Assembly (NCBI GenBank): GCA_032433765.1
Contig: JAVIAB010000047.1
Location: 18,819,011 to 18,883,010, forward strand
Reading direction: 5' to 3'
Length of the DNA: 64,000 nucleotides
Source: Megaustenia siamemsis
Lineage: Eukaryota > Mollusca > Gastropoda > Stylommatophora > Ariophantidae
Shown here: in pieces, positions 31,053 to 41,384 of the stretch
Numbering within the stretch: the stretch's first letter is position 1
Layout: each line of letters starts with the position of its first letter
The notes under the pieces: model-generated
Databases searched by the model: none
What the model was told of the DNA's origin: nothing
The model's input: the letters and a program-made list of their open reading frames with translations, nothing else
Made by a program: the position numbers and the translations under genes

Positions 31053-33171
31053 ATAGCTCGTTTCAAAACATTTGCCCAACTTCAAAACGCTATTACTCTC
31101 TAACCGTTTGTTAAATACTTTTGAAATTTTCCAAATGTTATTAGAATGCAAAAGACCCTTTAAATGTATATTTAACAAATATCTTGCAGCTGCAGTTTTC
31201 TTAAAGCGGCGATATTTCTTTGATGTTTGTCAAAATTGTAAATTGTGAAGCCCTAAAGAATAGAAATTACCGTAGTTGCTGGTCTACGATTAATTTTCAC
31301 TAGGTAAAGGCGTGGCCGTAATGGGGAAATAACTGGATAAAACAAAACACCAGGAGAATTATTGTCTGCTCAGTTCGAGGACGGGCGATAATAATATCAA
31401 GGTATACCTGTATGTCCAATTTTCATAGTTGTGTGGTCCTGAAAAGGACCGTTTGTTGAAATAATTTAAGGTAATATAGGGGCCAACATTGTGGGGGCTA
31501 TATACTTTCATTCTGAATCAGACGAGTCTAAAAGATTAATAACTGTTTGGGGTTGAACATTCCACAAACCATCATTTTTCCAATATTCCTCTTCCTGTTC
31601 TAAGACGTGGTCTTCACATTTAGCCCAATAATCTTTGTCTATATTTAATAAAGCGAGATTAGCAAGTGTCTTTACATCGCATATTTTGAATGTTGTATTT
31701 TCTTCTGCCACTTGTCCTTTTAATTTTGCCCAGATTAGTTCTATTGGATTTAAATGAGCATGGTAAGGTGGCAACCTCAAACTTATATGACCGTGCTCTT
31801 GGATAATCTTATCTATTTGAAAAATCTTTGTCCTCTGTTTTTGCTTTACTAGAGATAGTAATTCAGGTTTTAAGTACATGATATTAAATTGTATGTGCTC
31901 CTTTGTGAGCCATATCTTAATAGCATCTTTTGTACTGGATGACGACGGGACTTTATCTTCAAGTGCAACAATGTTGTGGTACGCTGCATTGTCCATTATT
32001 AGGCAATATGGTCGATCTAGTGCTGGGAGAACAGAATTTTCACTCCAATGTCTAAATATGTGACCATTCATCTCAGAGTGATAATCCCGATTGTCTACGG
32101 ATTTTGAAAGAAAAATGAGCTCTGCATTCTGTATTAGTCCATGTTGTCGACTACCTGCATGAGCAATTATCAAGCGCTGTCCTTTGCTGCTAGGTATTAA
32201 TCTCTTAATCTTTCCATCTGATGACTGCCATTCCCTTTGGTTAGTGTGGTGAGCATTGATCCATGTTTCATCCAAGTACACAATATCATAACCTTGCTTG
32301 CGCACCTCTTTTACTTCACGTAAGTACTTGCTTCTCATGACTACTATATGTGGCTTCTCACAGATGATGTTTCGTCCATTGGAATACTTTCTGAATGTAA
32401 AGCCTGCAGCTCTCACATTCCTCCATAATGTAGACTTTGATATTTCAATACTGTTGTTCTTTTTTAGCGATACTTTTAATTTTCTTATTGTAACAGTTTC
32501 ATTCATATCCAACATTTTGCGAATTTCACTTCTAATAAGTTCACTGTCGAAATTATCCAACATTTTTGCTCTTCCTTGTGATTTTGTATATTTGGAACAT
32601 TGACGGTCACGTGCTTGAATCCAGCGATTAAATGACCGTTTAGATAAATCCAAAATGTGTCTTGTCCTATTCTCAGGGTTTTCTAAAGAATGAAATAATC
32701 TTCCTCGTTTAGCCTCTTTGCAAAAATAGTCATACATTTTTATTGCGATGTTTTGTAAACTGCAGAATTTCATTTTAAGACTCATGATAAATGTTATTGT
32801 TCCACCTTACGCCGCTGAATTAACGGAAATGGAAAACACAATGTCTCGTGTTTACTACAAGTGTCTAATTGTGTCAGAGAACTCACGCGGAAAGCGTGAA
32901 AAATCGTAAATTTGAGCGTCTATGGATTTGTAATCGCTATTTTTAACTTAAATACGGTAAACACTAAGTTTTGACTACATCAATGGGTCGTTATAAATTT
33001 ATATAAATCAAATAAGCAATAATAATAACCAAATGTTTGTTTTTAATGAAATTAATTCCCTGTTGGGTTCTAATCATTATAACTATACATGCAAATTTTG
33101 AAAAAATTACAAAAAGCGGTTTAAAAGATATTGATTTTTAAAGTTGGGCACGACTTATGAAACAAGCTATA
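31053..33171 (-). mobile_element. Sailor-like (DD82E-type) Tc1/mariner-superfamily transposon, complete
   Basis: Terminal inverted repeats of about 40 bp: the left end (31055) reads TAGCTCGTTTCAAAACATTT then GCCCAACTTCAAAA. The right end, reverse-complemented from 33169, reads TAGCTTGTTTCATAAGTCGT then GCCCAACTTTAAAA. A TA dinucleotide flanks each end (31053-31054, 33170-33171), the expected TSD for this superfamily. The body is 2115 bp and holds one transposase ORF and about 450 bp of non-coding DNA on the left. I see no internal rearrangement. Confidence 0.9.
31508..32785 (-). CDS. DDE transposase, IS630-Tc1-mariner superfamily, DD83E spacing
   Basis: An intact 425-codon ORF from an ATG (32785) to a stop. 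The N-terminal ~130 residues hold two helix-turn-helix-like regions (ILDLSKRSFNRWIQ and TIRKLKVSLKKN...SKSTLWRNVRAAG) for binding the terminal repeats. The catalytic triad is D172 in IVYLDETWIN, D265 in CLIMDNAAYHN and E349 in LPPYHAHLNPIELIWAKLKG. There are 83 residues between the second D and E, far more than the 34-39 of Tc1/mariner and next to the 82 that defines the Sailor family. The acidic C-terminal tail ends DSSDSE. The role is cut-and-paste transposition of the element at TA sites in the nucleus. There is no frameshift, stop or intron, so the copy could be recent. Active expression is not shown. Confidence 0.93.
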   Translation of the reverse strand: MSLKMKFCSLQNIAIKMYDYFCKEAKRGRLFHSLENPENRTRHILDLSKRSFNRWIQARDRQCSKYTKSQGRAKMLDNFDSELIRSEIRKMLDMNETVTIRKLKVSLKKNNSIEISKSTLWRNVRAAGFTFRKYSNGRNIICEKPHIVVMRSKYLREVKEVRKQGYDIVYLDETWINAHHTNQREWQSSDGKIKRLIPSSKGQRLIIAHAGSRQHGLIQNAELIFLSKSVDNRDYHSEMNGHIFRHWSENSVLPALDRPYCLIMDNAAYHNIVALEDKVPSSSSTKDAIKIWLTKEHIQFNIMYLKPELLSLVKQKQRTKIFQIDKIIQEHGHISLRLPPYHAHLNPIELIWAKLKGQVAEENTTFKICDVKTLANLALLNIDKDYWAKCEDHVLEQEEEYWKNDGLWNVQPQTVINLLDSSDSE

Positions 33172-33262
33172 GGTCATCTATATCAGTAAGAGCCACCACG
33201 ACAGGAGCACTGCAATTATAGTTTCTTTTAGCCAGCCTATTGTAACGTAGGCTCACACCAAT
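33172..33262. repeat. Direct repeat right of the Sailor-like transposon
   Basis: Partner of the 30958-31052 repeat (AGCCACCACGACAGGAGC and TTTTAGCCAGCCTATTG). Confidence 0.65.
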
Positions 33263-33344
33263 GGAGACCGACGAGGAGGTAGAACTACTGAATGGTCTAC
33301 CGACCCTGCTGTTCCGGCTGCTGGTCGCAAGCATATAAGCTACC

Positions 33345-33640
33345 CCTCTAAACACATGAAACTAATCTCATGAAACAAAACACATAAGTCTGACCTCATG
33401 AAACAAAACACATAGGTCTGACCTCATGAAACAAAGCACACAGGTCTGACCTCATGAAACAAAACACATAGGTCTGACCTCATGAAACAAAACACATAGG
33501 TCTGACCTCATGAAACAAAACACATAAGTCTGACCTCATGAAACAAAACACATAGGTCTGACCTCATGAAACAAAGCACACAGGTCTGACCTCATGAAAC
33601 AAAGCACACAGATCTGACCTCATGAAACAAAGCACAAAAA
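33345..33640. repeat. Minisatellite, 28-29-bp unit
   Basis: About ten copies of ACACATAGGTCTGACC plus TCATGAAACAAA, with low divergence between copies. Confidence 0.95.
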
Positions 33641-33943
33641 GTCGCAACAAACAATTACCATAAACCTCCAGAAATGTGGTGTTCAACAATACACTGTTGC
33701 CAGTAAGGCAGAGTACTTGTTTGTCATCTATTCTTAAAGTAAAAACTAATACAACAATTAAGCTTCTGTTCTCATATTTAGTGAAGTATTACAGAGTAAT
33801 CTGCTGAAGTTGATGTTAGCTGATCCACACAACCGTTAACTTCAACGCTGCAGAATCAAATGTTGAATGTTGTATTTCCAGACAACAAGTGCTTGATACT
33901 TGTCACGTTTTTCTGGACACGGCACTGAAGAGTGACATCTTGG
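33641..33943. other. Unassigned sequence
   Basis: Nothing recognised. Confidence 0.4.
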
Positions 33944-34062
33944 TGCATCTTGATGATGATGCCTTTACTCCTTGAAGAGTGACATCTTGGTGCATCTTGA
34001 TGATGATGCCTTTACTCCTTGAAGAGTGGCATCTATACCTTTTTCCACGATTCGATAGTCGC
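33944..34062 (-). pseudogene. Ig-like exon remnant with internal duplication
   Basis: The minus strand has a good acceptor (TTTTCATATTGCAG, AG at 34063-34064) and then, in phase 1, DYRIVEKGIDATLQG. This aligns with CRKVVEKGHAVKLKC at the start of the 17462-17770 exon. The rest of the Ig domain is gone. Instead, a 59-bp segment (GAAGAGTGACATCTTGG and GATGATGATGCC) is tandemly duplicated at 33928-34031. This is likely a broken paralogous exon of the same gene. Confidence 0.5.
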
Positions 34063-34189
34063 CTGCAATATGAAAACGAAATATAATTTTACAAATTAAA
34101 ATGTCAAACATAAACCCCTCAAAGAAAGAAAATATAGTGATGTGTGTGTTTATATATGAGCTCACAACATTTACATTTTCTTTTACTTT

Positions 34190-34275
34190 TCCCTTCCCAG
34201 CATTAAATTGGTATCCAGTTTTTTTTTCTGAGAAGAAAGACGTCCTGGCGTAGTATTGACCACATTGGTAAAAGT
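34190..34275 (+). mobile_element. SINE fragment (A/C-like body)
   Basis: CCCAGCATTAAATTGGTATC, a T9 tract and GGCGTAGTATTGACCACATTGG match the SINE body. Head and tail are missing. Confidence 0.6.
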
Positions 34276-34827
34276 GTCTGTGTGATTACAAAAAAAATTA
34301 CAGTCGCAATAATCCATACACGAGACGTGGTCGAGGCTGAGATGTTATTTCTTTCCTCATTTTCATTTTCCTGCCTGCTGAAACTTTGTGACTATAATAG
34401 TTCCAATATTTTGTTCCTGAATTTTCTCTCCCCCTCTTTACACAAAAATTGTGCTATAATTACACTTGTTTTATATTACTCAACTTCATTGATAGTTTGT
34501 TCTACATTTTGAAAGCTTTCAAAATACAACCCAATCGTGATGAGATAAGTTACTTAGAAACAGACCGTAGAGATGAACTGATTACTGTTAGGTATGTTTA
34601 TTTTCTTCAGTGATAGATTCTCGGCCCACCATTTACCACTTAAAAATGGGTACATGAACTGCACCGAACTAAAAGTTATCATTTCAGGTACTCCAGGGTG
34701 TCTAAAGCACAAAATGATAATATCAAAGACTTTTCAAAGAACTAACGCAATATTGTAAGATCTAAATATTACCGAGCAAATTGCTCTATTGGACTCTTAA
34801 ATGTTGTTTTATGTCACAGCTGTAGCC
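34276..34827. other. Unassigned sequence
   Basis: Nothing recognised. Confidence 0.4.
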
Positions 34828-35085
34828 GTGAATCTTTAAGGCTGAGTGTTCAGTGCGCTAATCAGAAGACTTCGGGTTTAATTCCCAGATGTGGCAGATT
34901 TTCTTTTTCCGCATTGAAGGGCTCCGGAGTTCATCCAGCATTTACAAATGGGTACAGTGGATTTGGCAAGTAAAAGCGCCTTGGCGTTATACCGACCACA
35001 TCACTCAGAAATATGAAGTCGGTCATGGAAACATGGCCACTGACATCACATTCTCCATATACCTAGCTACTAGAGAGGGGAGGAA
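34828..35085 (+). mobile_element. SINE family C, copy
   Basis: tRNA-like head GGCTGAGTGTTCAGTGCGC with B box GGTTTAATTCCC, then TTCATCCAGCATTTACAAAT, TTATACCGACCACATCAC and GTCATGGAAACATGGCCAC, ending CATATACCTAGCTACTAG. Relative of the 39497 element. Confidence 0.75.
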
Positions 35086-35315
35086 CTCTTTGATTTTTAC
35101 ATTCGTCATTGCTTCAACAATACACCCGGTTAGAGACCCCTATCTGATTTCTTTATCTCGCTCCCCTTTGTAAATGTAATATCAGTGAACATAGTCTAAC
35201 ATGATTCCATACTTTTCTGTTCTTCATTAACGGCCAGTAGTGTCTTATCCTCAGCGACATTGGACAGCACAATTGTTCTTGAGCTTTAAGTTTCACTAAA
35301 AAATATTAGTAATGC
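35086..35315. other. Unassigned sequence
   Basis: Nothing recognised. Confidence 0.4.
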
Positions 35316-36190
35316 ACATGTAAGACATCACCTTGGTGGACCAAACTCTGTTAGAGAATAAAACATGTAAGACATCACTTGGTGGACCAAACTCTGTTAG
35401 AGAATAAAACATGTAAGACATCACCTTGGTGGACCAAACTCTGTTAGAGAATAAAACATGTAAGACATCACCCTGGTGGACCCAACTCTGTTAGAGAATA
35501 AAACATGTAAGACATCACCTTGGTGGACCAAACTCTGTTAGAGAATAAAACATGTAAGACATCACTTGGTGGACCCAACTCTGTTAGAGAATAAAACATG
35601 TAAGACATCACCTTGGTGGCAACTCTGTTAGAGAATAAAACATGTAAGACATCACTTGGTGGACCCAACTCTGTTAGAGAATAAAACATGTAAGACATCA
35701 CCTTGGTGGACCCAACTCTGTTAGAGAATAAAACATGTAAGACATCACCTTGGTAGACCCAACTCTGTTAGAGAATAAAACATGCAAGACATCATCTTGG
35801 TGGACCCAAATCTGTTAGAGAATAAAACATGTAAGATATTACCATGGTGGACCCAACTCTGTTAGAGAATAAAACATGTAAGACATCACCTTGGTGGACC
35901 CAACTCTGTTAGAGAAAAAAACATGCAAGACATCACCTTGGTGGACCCAACTTTGTTAGAGAATAAAACATGCAAGACATCACCTTGGTGGACCCAACTA
36001 TGTTAGAGAAAAAAACATGTAAGACATCACCTTGGTGGACCAAACTCTGTTAGAGAATAAAACATGCAAGACAACACCTTGGTAGACCCAACTCTGTTAG
36101 AAAATAAAACATGTAAGACATCACCCTGGTGGACCCAACTCTGTTAGAGAATAAAACATGCTAAACATCAACCTGGTGGACCCAACCCTT
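35316..36190. repeat. Minisatellite, 47-bp unit
   Basis: About 18 copies of CATGTAAGACATCACCTTGG plus TGGACCCAACTCTGTTAGAG plus AATAAAA. A one-base slip (ACTTGG vs ACCTTGG) recurs in several copies. Each unit contains AATAAA, giving regularly spaced polyadenylation-like hexamers on the plus strand, probably by chance. Confidence 0.96.
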
Positions 36191-36280
36191 TCTTGTCCTA
36201 ACTTTAAGGTGTCAAGAAGCTAATGTGTTAAAAATTATAATTAAATTGCCTTTTGCAACAAACATCTTTATTGTTGTCTC

Positions 36281-36573
36281 TACTTGTTGCTTAGGGAGCC
36301 GTGATAGCTCAGTGGTTAGTGACTGGAATACGAAGGAGAAGAGGTAGGGTTCGATCCCAACTGACGGCTTCCAGGTTCACCCAGCCTTTAATGGGTACTG
36401 GATTTTTTCTGGGAAAGTAAAGCTGCACGGGCGTAATACCGACCACATTACCCCAAAAGTCATTAGTCGAAGGTCTGTAAAATTTATGGTCACTAACACC
36501 ATATTCCCTATACGCCACTTGGCGTGACGGGGGAACTTTACTTTTTCTTTTTACTTTTTTTTACTTGTTGTTT
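36281..36573 (+). mobile_element. SINE family A, copy with probable TSD
   Basis: Body 36293-36561 with head GGAGCCGTGATAGCTCAGTG and tail ACTTTACTTTTTC. It is flanked by TACTTGTTGCTT (36281-36292) and TACTTGTTGTTT (36562-36573), a 12-bp TSD with one mismatch. Confidence 0.9.
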
Positions 36574-37344
36574 GTTCTTTAACAGACGTTACCAGAATGA
36601 TCTTTCCCGAGTAGGTTCTGTTAAAAAAATATATATTTACTGCATTCTCTCATTACTGTACTGAGGTCTGCTTGGGGGACATACAGGATCGTGTAATAAA
36701 GGCCGGTTTATCCGGTGCTGTCGCTGCGAGGTGTTCGGGTCAGAGTTTTAAATTTCACCCTGGATAGAAAAATAAAACTTCTGATCCTACGGAGAGTCGG
36801 CCTAGCTTTCTCCTGTTTGGAGCCGACAAGTTATAGATTCGGCCACTCACTCTCCACTGTTAAAGCTAAATGTAGCAAAAGAGGGATAGCATCCACAGCA
36901 GTAGAATGAACAAAACAGTTATTAATGTTCTTTAAGTCTCACATTTTATCTTGCATTTATAAACTTACACTTTAACTGTAACGTCTCTTCGAATATTTTT
37001 TCAACACTTCTATATATGTCTCCACATGCCACTTTCTTATGTCAGACTTTATTCTAGATTTTATTCCTCCCCAATAAAAACTTGTTGTTAACATGCTGCA
37101 CGCATTTTTATATTTCAGTGTTGGTTTACTGACATACTCCACATACTCTCAGGAAACGCAAATGCTGATGTGCATGTCATTAACAGCCTTGTTACTATGT
37201 TTCTTTCTATAGCAAAGATAACGGATATCATGCCTCATTAATGATTAATCTATGGAATGACACTGCATATATATAAATATATATAAATAGTAGCAGATTA
37301 ATACTTACACCCACATTTTAGTTGATTCATCAATTTTATAGATC
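36574..37344. other. Unassigned sequence
   Basis: 36665-36905 is GC-richer (GGTGCTGTCGCTGCGAGGTG) and partly open on the plus strand, without a recognisable product. The rest is AT-rich. Confidence 0.35.
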
Positions 37345-37608
37345 TATAGCATAACAATGTTAGGAAGAGACAATCATCATTTTTTGGCCATGTAATGAGA
37401 AGAGAACAACTTGAATATATTGTAACAACTGGAAAAATTGAGGGACGAAGAGATAGAGGGAAGCAAAGAGAAAAAATAACAGACAGCTTAAGAGAATGGC
37501 TTGGCAGAAGGTCAACAACAGAAATGATAAATAGCTGCCGAAAAAATGTTGTGGAGAAACATGATCACCTACGACACTAGGCCCGGTACTTGATGATGAT
37601 GATGATAG
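37345..37608 (+). pseudogene. LINE family B variant, 3' fragment
   Basis: The frame reads FGHVMRREQLEYIVTTGKIE, then GRRDRGKQREKITDSLREWL and the end VVEKHDHLRH. It is followed by ATGATGATGATGAT. This is the best preserved copy of the variant seen at 6438 and 53730. Confidence 0.82.
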
Positions 37609-37657
37609 CATAACGATATGATTTCAGTTGGAGAACAAGATTATATTACCTTTCATA

Positions 37658-37972
37658 TACAGGGTGTTTCTAAAGTCGCAGTGCAGTGAATTTATACTCT
37701 CGGAAGAAAAAACGTCACGTCACACAAATTGTAAAATAAATGGTATTATTCAAATATACTTGACTGCTATCGGCGAGCTTATAATGGGTAATGTTGGTAT
37801 TAACACAATAAAGTTGTGTTAACACCATTGTAAGCCAGATCTATCATGTAGCAGTGATGTTTAAATGAACACGTAAATGGTGCTTGAACTATTACGTCAT
37901 ACATAGATAAAATTTAGGTGCGTAATTATTTCAACAACAAAAAATGCACAGTCATTAAAGAGACACCCTATA
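37658..37972. mobile_element. MITE-like element with ~25-bp terminal inverted repeats
   Basis: The left end AGGGTGTTTCTAAAGTCGCA and the right end, reverse-complemented, AGGGTGTCTCTTTAATGACT agree at about 18 of 25 positions. Both are next to TA. The interior (~260 bp) has no transposase. The ends resemble those of mariner-type elements such as the relic at 41385-42335. Confidence 0.55.
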
Positions 37973-38505
37973 GGTTAGTTGCGGGATACGTTAGCGAGAC
38001 ATTATATCGATTAAGTTAATGGCCACAGGTGGGTACTGATTATCCTGTAAAGTCGTAGGCGCGTGAAGTTATTAAACAACCGTTCACTAGATTATATCAT
38101 TTGTAGATGGGATAAGGTAAAGGTAAAGTACAAGACTAGAATCGACGTTTTAGAACGCGAGTTTTCATCCATATGTGATCGGCTGTCTATCTATAAGTGT
38201 TCGGAGACTACTGGATAGTGTCGCTTCAAGCATCGAAACTCACGATGCGAGGCGGCATTCCTCACCTTCCCAGAGTACTACCCTGGTACCCATTTCTGCC
38301 AGCGGTTAAGACGACCGTGCGGGGTAATTTTTTTCAACCAACGAGTACAATTCACACTGCTTCCAGCGGGAATGGAACACATGTTGTCTGAACATCAATA
38401 GCCCAATCAGGTGGTTTTCCCAAAAAGGCAACTAAGGACCCCTTGTAGATGAAGGATAGTGTCCGTCCTCAGTGTTTGTAACATCTACTGAGCGATTTAG
38501 GAACC
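37973..38505. other. Unassigned sequence
   Basis: Moderate GC, partly open frames, nothing recognised. Confidence 0.35.
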
Positions 38506-38575
38506 ATAATACGCCTCTACACAAATATGACCAACGTTTCGTCTCTAGACCTTCAACAGGAAAAAAAAGCATACA
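38506..38575 (-). mobile_element. Penelope-type terminal motif
   Basis: ACCAACGTTTCGTCTCTAGA and CCTTCAACAGGA. The minus strand reads TCCTGTTGAAGGTC, TAGA, GACGAAACGTTGG, a variant of the hammerhead-like hairpin described at 25972. Confidence 0.4.
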
Positions 38576-38604
38576 ACATACACACACACATATATGTATT
38601 TAAA

Positions 38605-38621
38605 ACAAAAAATAAATAATA

Positions 38622-38654
<33 letters not shown>

Positions 38655-38655
38655 T
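38605..38655. repeat. (TAA)n microsatellite
   Basis: AATAATAAT repeats of about 45 bp. Confidence 0.9.
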
Positions 38656-39049
38656 AATTTAGAATTAGAATGCGAAAAAAAAATAAATATAAAATATATT
38701 AAGGAAGACCATTTATTCTTATTTAACACCTTTCTGCGGATTTTTATTTAACATTTTTACTAGTCATTTTCTTTATTTCTGTGTCGATCACTCTTAAATC
38801 TTCTTTATTTTACATATTTTCGATATCTATACATCTTTGGCTGAACAGATCTCTTTTGCCTTATTGCCCATTTTATGTATTTCTTTATCTATTTTGTTGT
38901 ATTGGGTAGTGAGTGTTCTTCGCTTATCTGGTTTCTTCCATTATTTCCAAGATGGTGTCATTTATCCATTTTTTTTTAAATTATTTTCCTTTTTGGGTAA
39001 GATGTTGCAAGTTCTTTCTGTGCTTTTCTTTACTCATTGCCATTTGGTT

Positions 39050-39345
39050 GTAACATTGAGTAGAGGTTACTCTTGCGATGCCAAAAGCTACTCAATGCCA
39101 GCGACGCTGGTGTTAACCATTGCGGCATACTTCAGCTGGTATCTTCGGAGATCGGGGGGCGGAGACCAAACTGACCTCTACCGCGGCATGGGGCCACCCT
39201 CCTACCTGACCATGTGCAGTCAGGAAACTTTCCAAAGTCATCTTGAACTGCCACATCTCAAGTACTCAGATCAGACTGTTAACTGCAACGTTATTTATGA
39301 TGAAGGCGCCGCCCTCCACGAAATCGTTATGATCGTTATGTCATA
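39050..39345 (+). CDS. Possible Ig-like exon, plus strand
   Basis: The frame reads SYSMPATLVLTIAAYFSWYL, RRSGGGDQTDLYRGMG, then SHLELPHLKYSDQTVNCNVI. A W in an FSWYL C-strand setting and L.L..L...D..VNC resemble an Ig fold. GC is raised over this segment only. No firm splice sites were found and the B-strand cysteine is unclear, so this remains a weak call. Confidence 0.28.
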
Positions 39346-39496
39346 TTTTCCGTTTTTAATCCCATTACTTACTTTTACTCAAACACACACACTCTCTCTC
39401 TCTCTCTCTCAACTTTTGAAGAAAAAACAATTATAATTACTAGTATTATTCTATTAAAACATCATTCATGCACAGATTAATTAAGCCACAAGTTTG
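39346..39496. other. Unassigned with short (TC)n
   Basis: (CT)n at 39391-39410. Confidence 0.5.
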
Positions 39497-39780
39497 GAGC
39501 CTCGGTGGCTGAGTGGTTAGTGTGAACATTGCTTGATTAGAAGGATCTTAGTTCGATTTCCAGAAGTGGATATTTTCGGACCAACAAGGCTTCAATCTTC
39601 ACCCAGTCTCTGTAAATGGGTATCGGATGTTTTTTTTTTTTTTTTCCGGGAAGCATAGACGGTCTGGAGTGATACCGACCACCTCACTAAACAATTTGCC
39701 TTGTCATGGAAACATATGGTCACTAACACCATATTCCACACATGCCTAGCAAGGCAGGGAAGTGAACCGTAACTTTTACC
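39497..39780 (+). mobile_element. SINE family C, full copy
   Basis: tRNA-like head GAGCCTCGGTGGCTGAGTGG with B box AGTTCGATTTCC. The body has TTTTCGGACCAACAAGGCTT, an internal T15 run, GGAGTGATACCGACCACCTC and CATGCCTAGCAAGGCAGGGA. The middle (ATACCGACCAC, GGTCACTAACACCATATTCC) is shared with family A, so A and C probably share a tail and differ in their tRNA heads. Confidence 0.88.
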
Positions 39781-39804
39781 TGCTAGCTTTACTAGAAGCA
39801 TAAC

Positions 39805-39870
39805 TTATGTGTGTGTGTGTGCGCGCGCGCGTGCGTGTGCATGTGCGTATGCGTGTGTGTGTGTGTGTCA
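39805..39870. repeat. (TG)n/(CG)n alternating tract
   Basis: GTGTGTGTGCGCGCGCGTGC sequence of about 60 bp, potentially Z-DNA-forming. Confidence 0.9.
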
Positions 39871-40525
39871 CAATTTGAAACCATTCCCCTAAAATATACA
39901 TTTTTGAACGGGCAAAATGTTGTAGACTCAGGTCATCTTCACATATTAAAGCTGCAAACGTTTCAATGTTGGAATATAATGCCACTTTAAGATTGAAACA
40001 AGCAGCTGTGCCGTAGCTTTGACTTTAGAACGGAATGGCTTCACTACAGTCTGGGCACCTCCATATCTGCTCAGCCAGCAACCAACAAAATGTCCATCTC
40101 GATCGTTCATACTTTTCCATAGAACACGCTGAGTTCTTCTGTCAAAATGGTGTGCTACTTGATGCATTGAAAACTGTGTAATATTGAACGCGCTGAACTC
40201 TGTACAAAAGGCATGCTGCTGATAATGGGCACACCTGAATCACTGTAACGTTCGTCACAAGTAGCATAACTCTATGTGTCAGCGACAAAACCGTGGACTT
40301 AAGATTAGTGAGCTTGCCCCAACAATAGTCGCTGTCCCAACAAATGAAGTCAGACCACTACTTCTGTGAGACACTCGATTCCCTACGCGGTCCAGCTTGT
40401 GGTAAATTTTTACTTGAAAACAGACAAATCATACACCCCGTTCAAGGCAAAGCCGAGGCCTGTTACCGTTCTACTAAACTCAAGAGCCAGTGGCACTGCA
40501 GCCCTATCTCATCGCGTGGGCACGC
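39871..40525. other. Unassigned sequence
   Basis: Moderately complex sequence; short open frames on both strands without recognisable domains. Confidence 0.35.
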
Positions 40526-40703
40526 GAAATACATGTCACGGGAGAGAGAGCGAGGTAGTTTAAAATCGTTACATTACGAGAGAGAGAGAGAGAGAGAGGC
40601 AGTTTAAAATCGTAACATTGAGAGAGAGAGAGAGAGAGAGAGAGGTAGTTTAAAATCGTTACATTAAGAGAGAGAGAGAGAGGCAGTTTAAAATCGTAAC
40701 ATT

Positions 40704-40734
<31 letters not shown>

Positions 40735-40840
40735 CGCGAAAAAAAGATGCAGTTTAATATATTAGACATTAAGATATAGATAGAAGAGAGAGAGAGAGAA
40801 AGAGACAATGAGTGAGAGAGAGAGAGAGTTTAAATTTCTA
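40526..40840. repeat. (GA)n minisatellite with AGTTTAAAATCGTAACATT spacer
   Basis: Five or so cycles of a (GA)6-13 tract followed by GTTTAAAATCGTTACATT-like sequence, including a short CGCGCGCG. Confidence 0.9.
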
Positions 40841-41260
40841 GCAGTAATATATAGAGATCGAGATTAAAGTGAAGGAGTTAAGAGAGCTGAGTAAGTTTAT
40901 ACTTCTAGCATCAAAAGTTAACCATTTAAAAATCCTAGAATGACCAGAGAGACAATTTAAAATACAAGCACGATGTGAAAAGTAGATTATAATATTGGTA
41001 TGAGAAGAGATACAGTTAAAAAATCCCACTATTAATAAAGAAACAGTTATAAATACTAAAAAGAAAAGTAAAAGCAGCTTAAAATAATATTATGAATAGA
41101 GAGACAGACAATTACATCTCAAGCATTAAAGTAGTGAGAGTCAGTCATTCTTTTTTATTTTATTTTGAAACTGAGAATCAAGTTCAGAATAATTTATCAA
41201 ACTTGTAGAATAAAGTGTAATATAGTTTATAATGTGGCTATGGAGTGATATGATCAATAT
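40841..41260. repeat. Repeat block Q, copy 1
   Basis: AAAATCCTAGAATGACCAGA, GAGACAATTTAAAATAC and GACAGACAATTACATCTCAA recur at 44455-44870 and partly at 46735-46995. The block itself is built of degenerate short units around TTTAAAATNCTA. Confidence 0.75.
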
Positions 41261-41384
41261 TCTTGAAATGAAATCACCAATTGATGAAATTGACATCACA
41301 TTCTGTGTCCACAATCCCGTCACAAACATAACACAGTAAGCCGCTATTATATTCACGGTTTCATTGCTGAGGGGAAATGCTGTT

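Noticed and set aside
33345..33640. CRISPR-like regular repeat
   Set aside because: Units are directly abutting with no unique spacers, and the genome is eukaryotic; it is a minisatellite. The same reasoning applies to the 41-, 47- and 117-bp arrays.
35316..36190. Tandem polyadenylation signals
   Set aside because: AATAAA occurs once per 47-bp repeat unit without any associated gene; it is explained by repeat sequence.
40344..40607. Glu/Arg-rich ORF end as a coiled coil
   Set aside because: The charged part is a (GA)n tract; the preceding residues match no family that I recognise.
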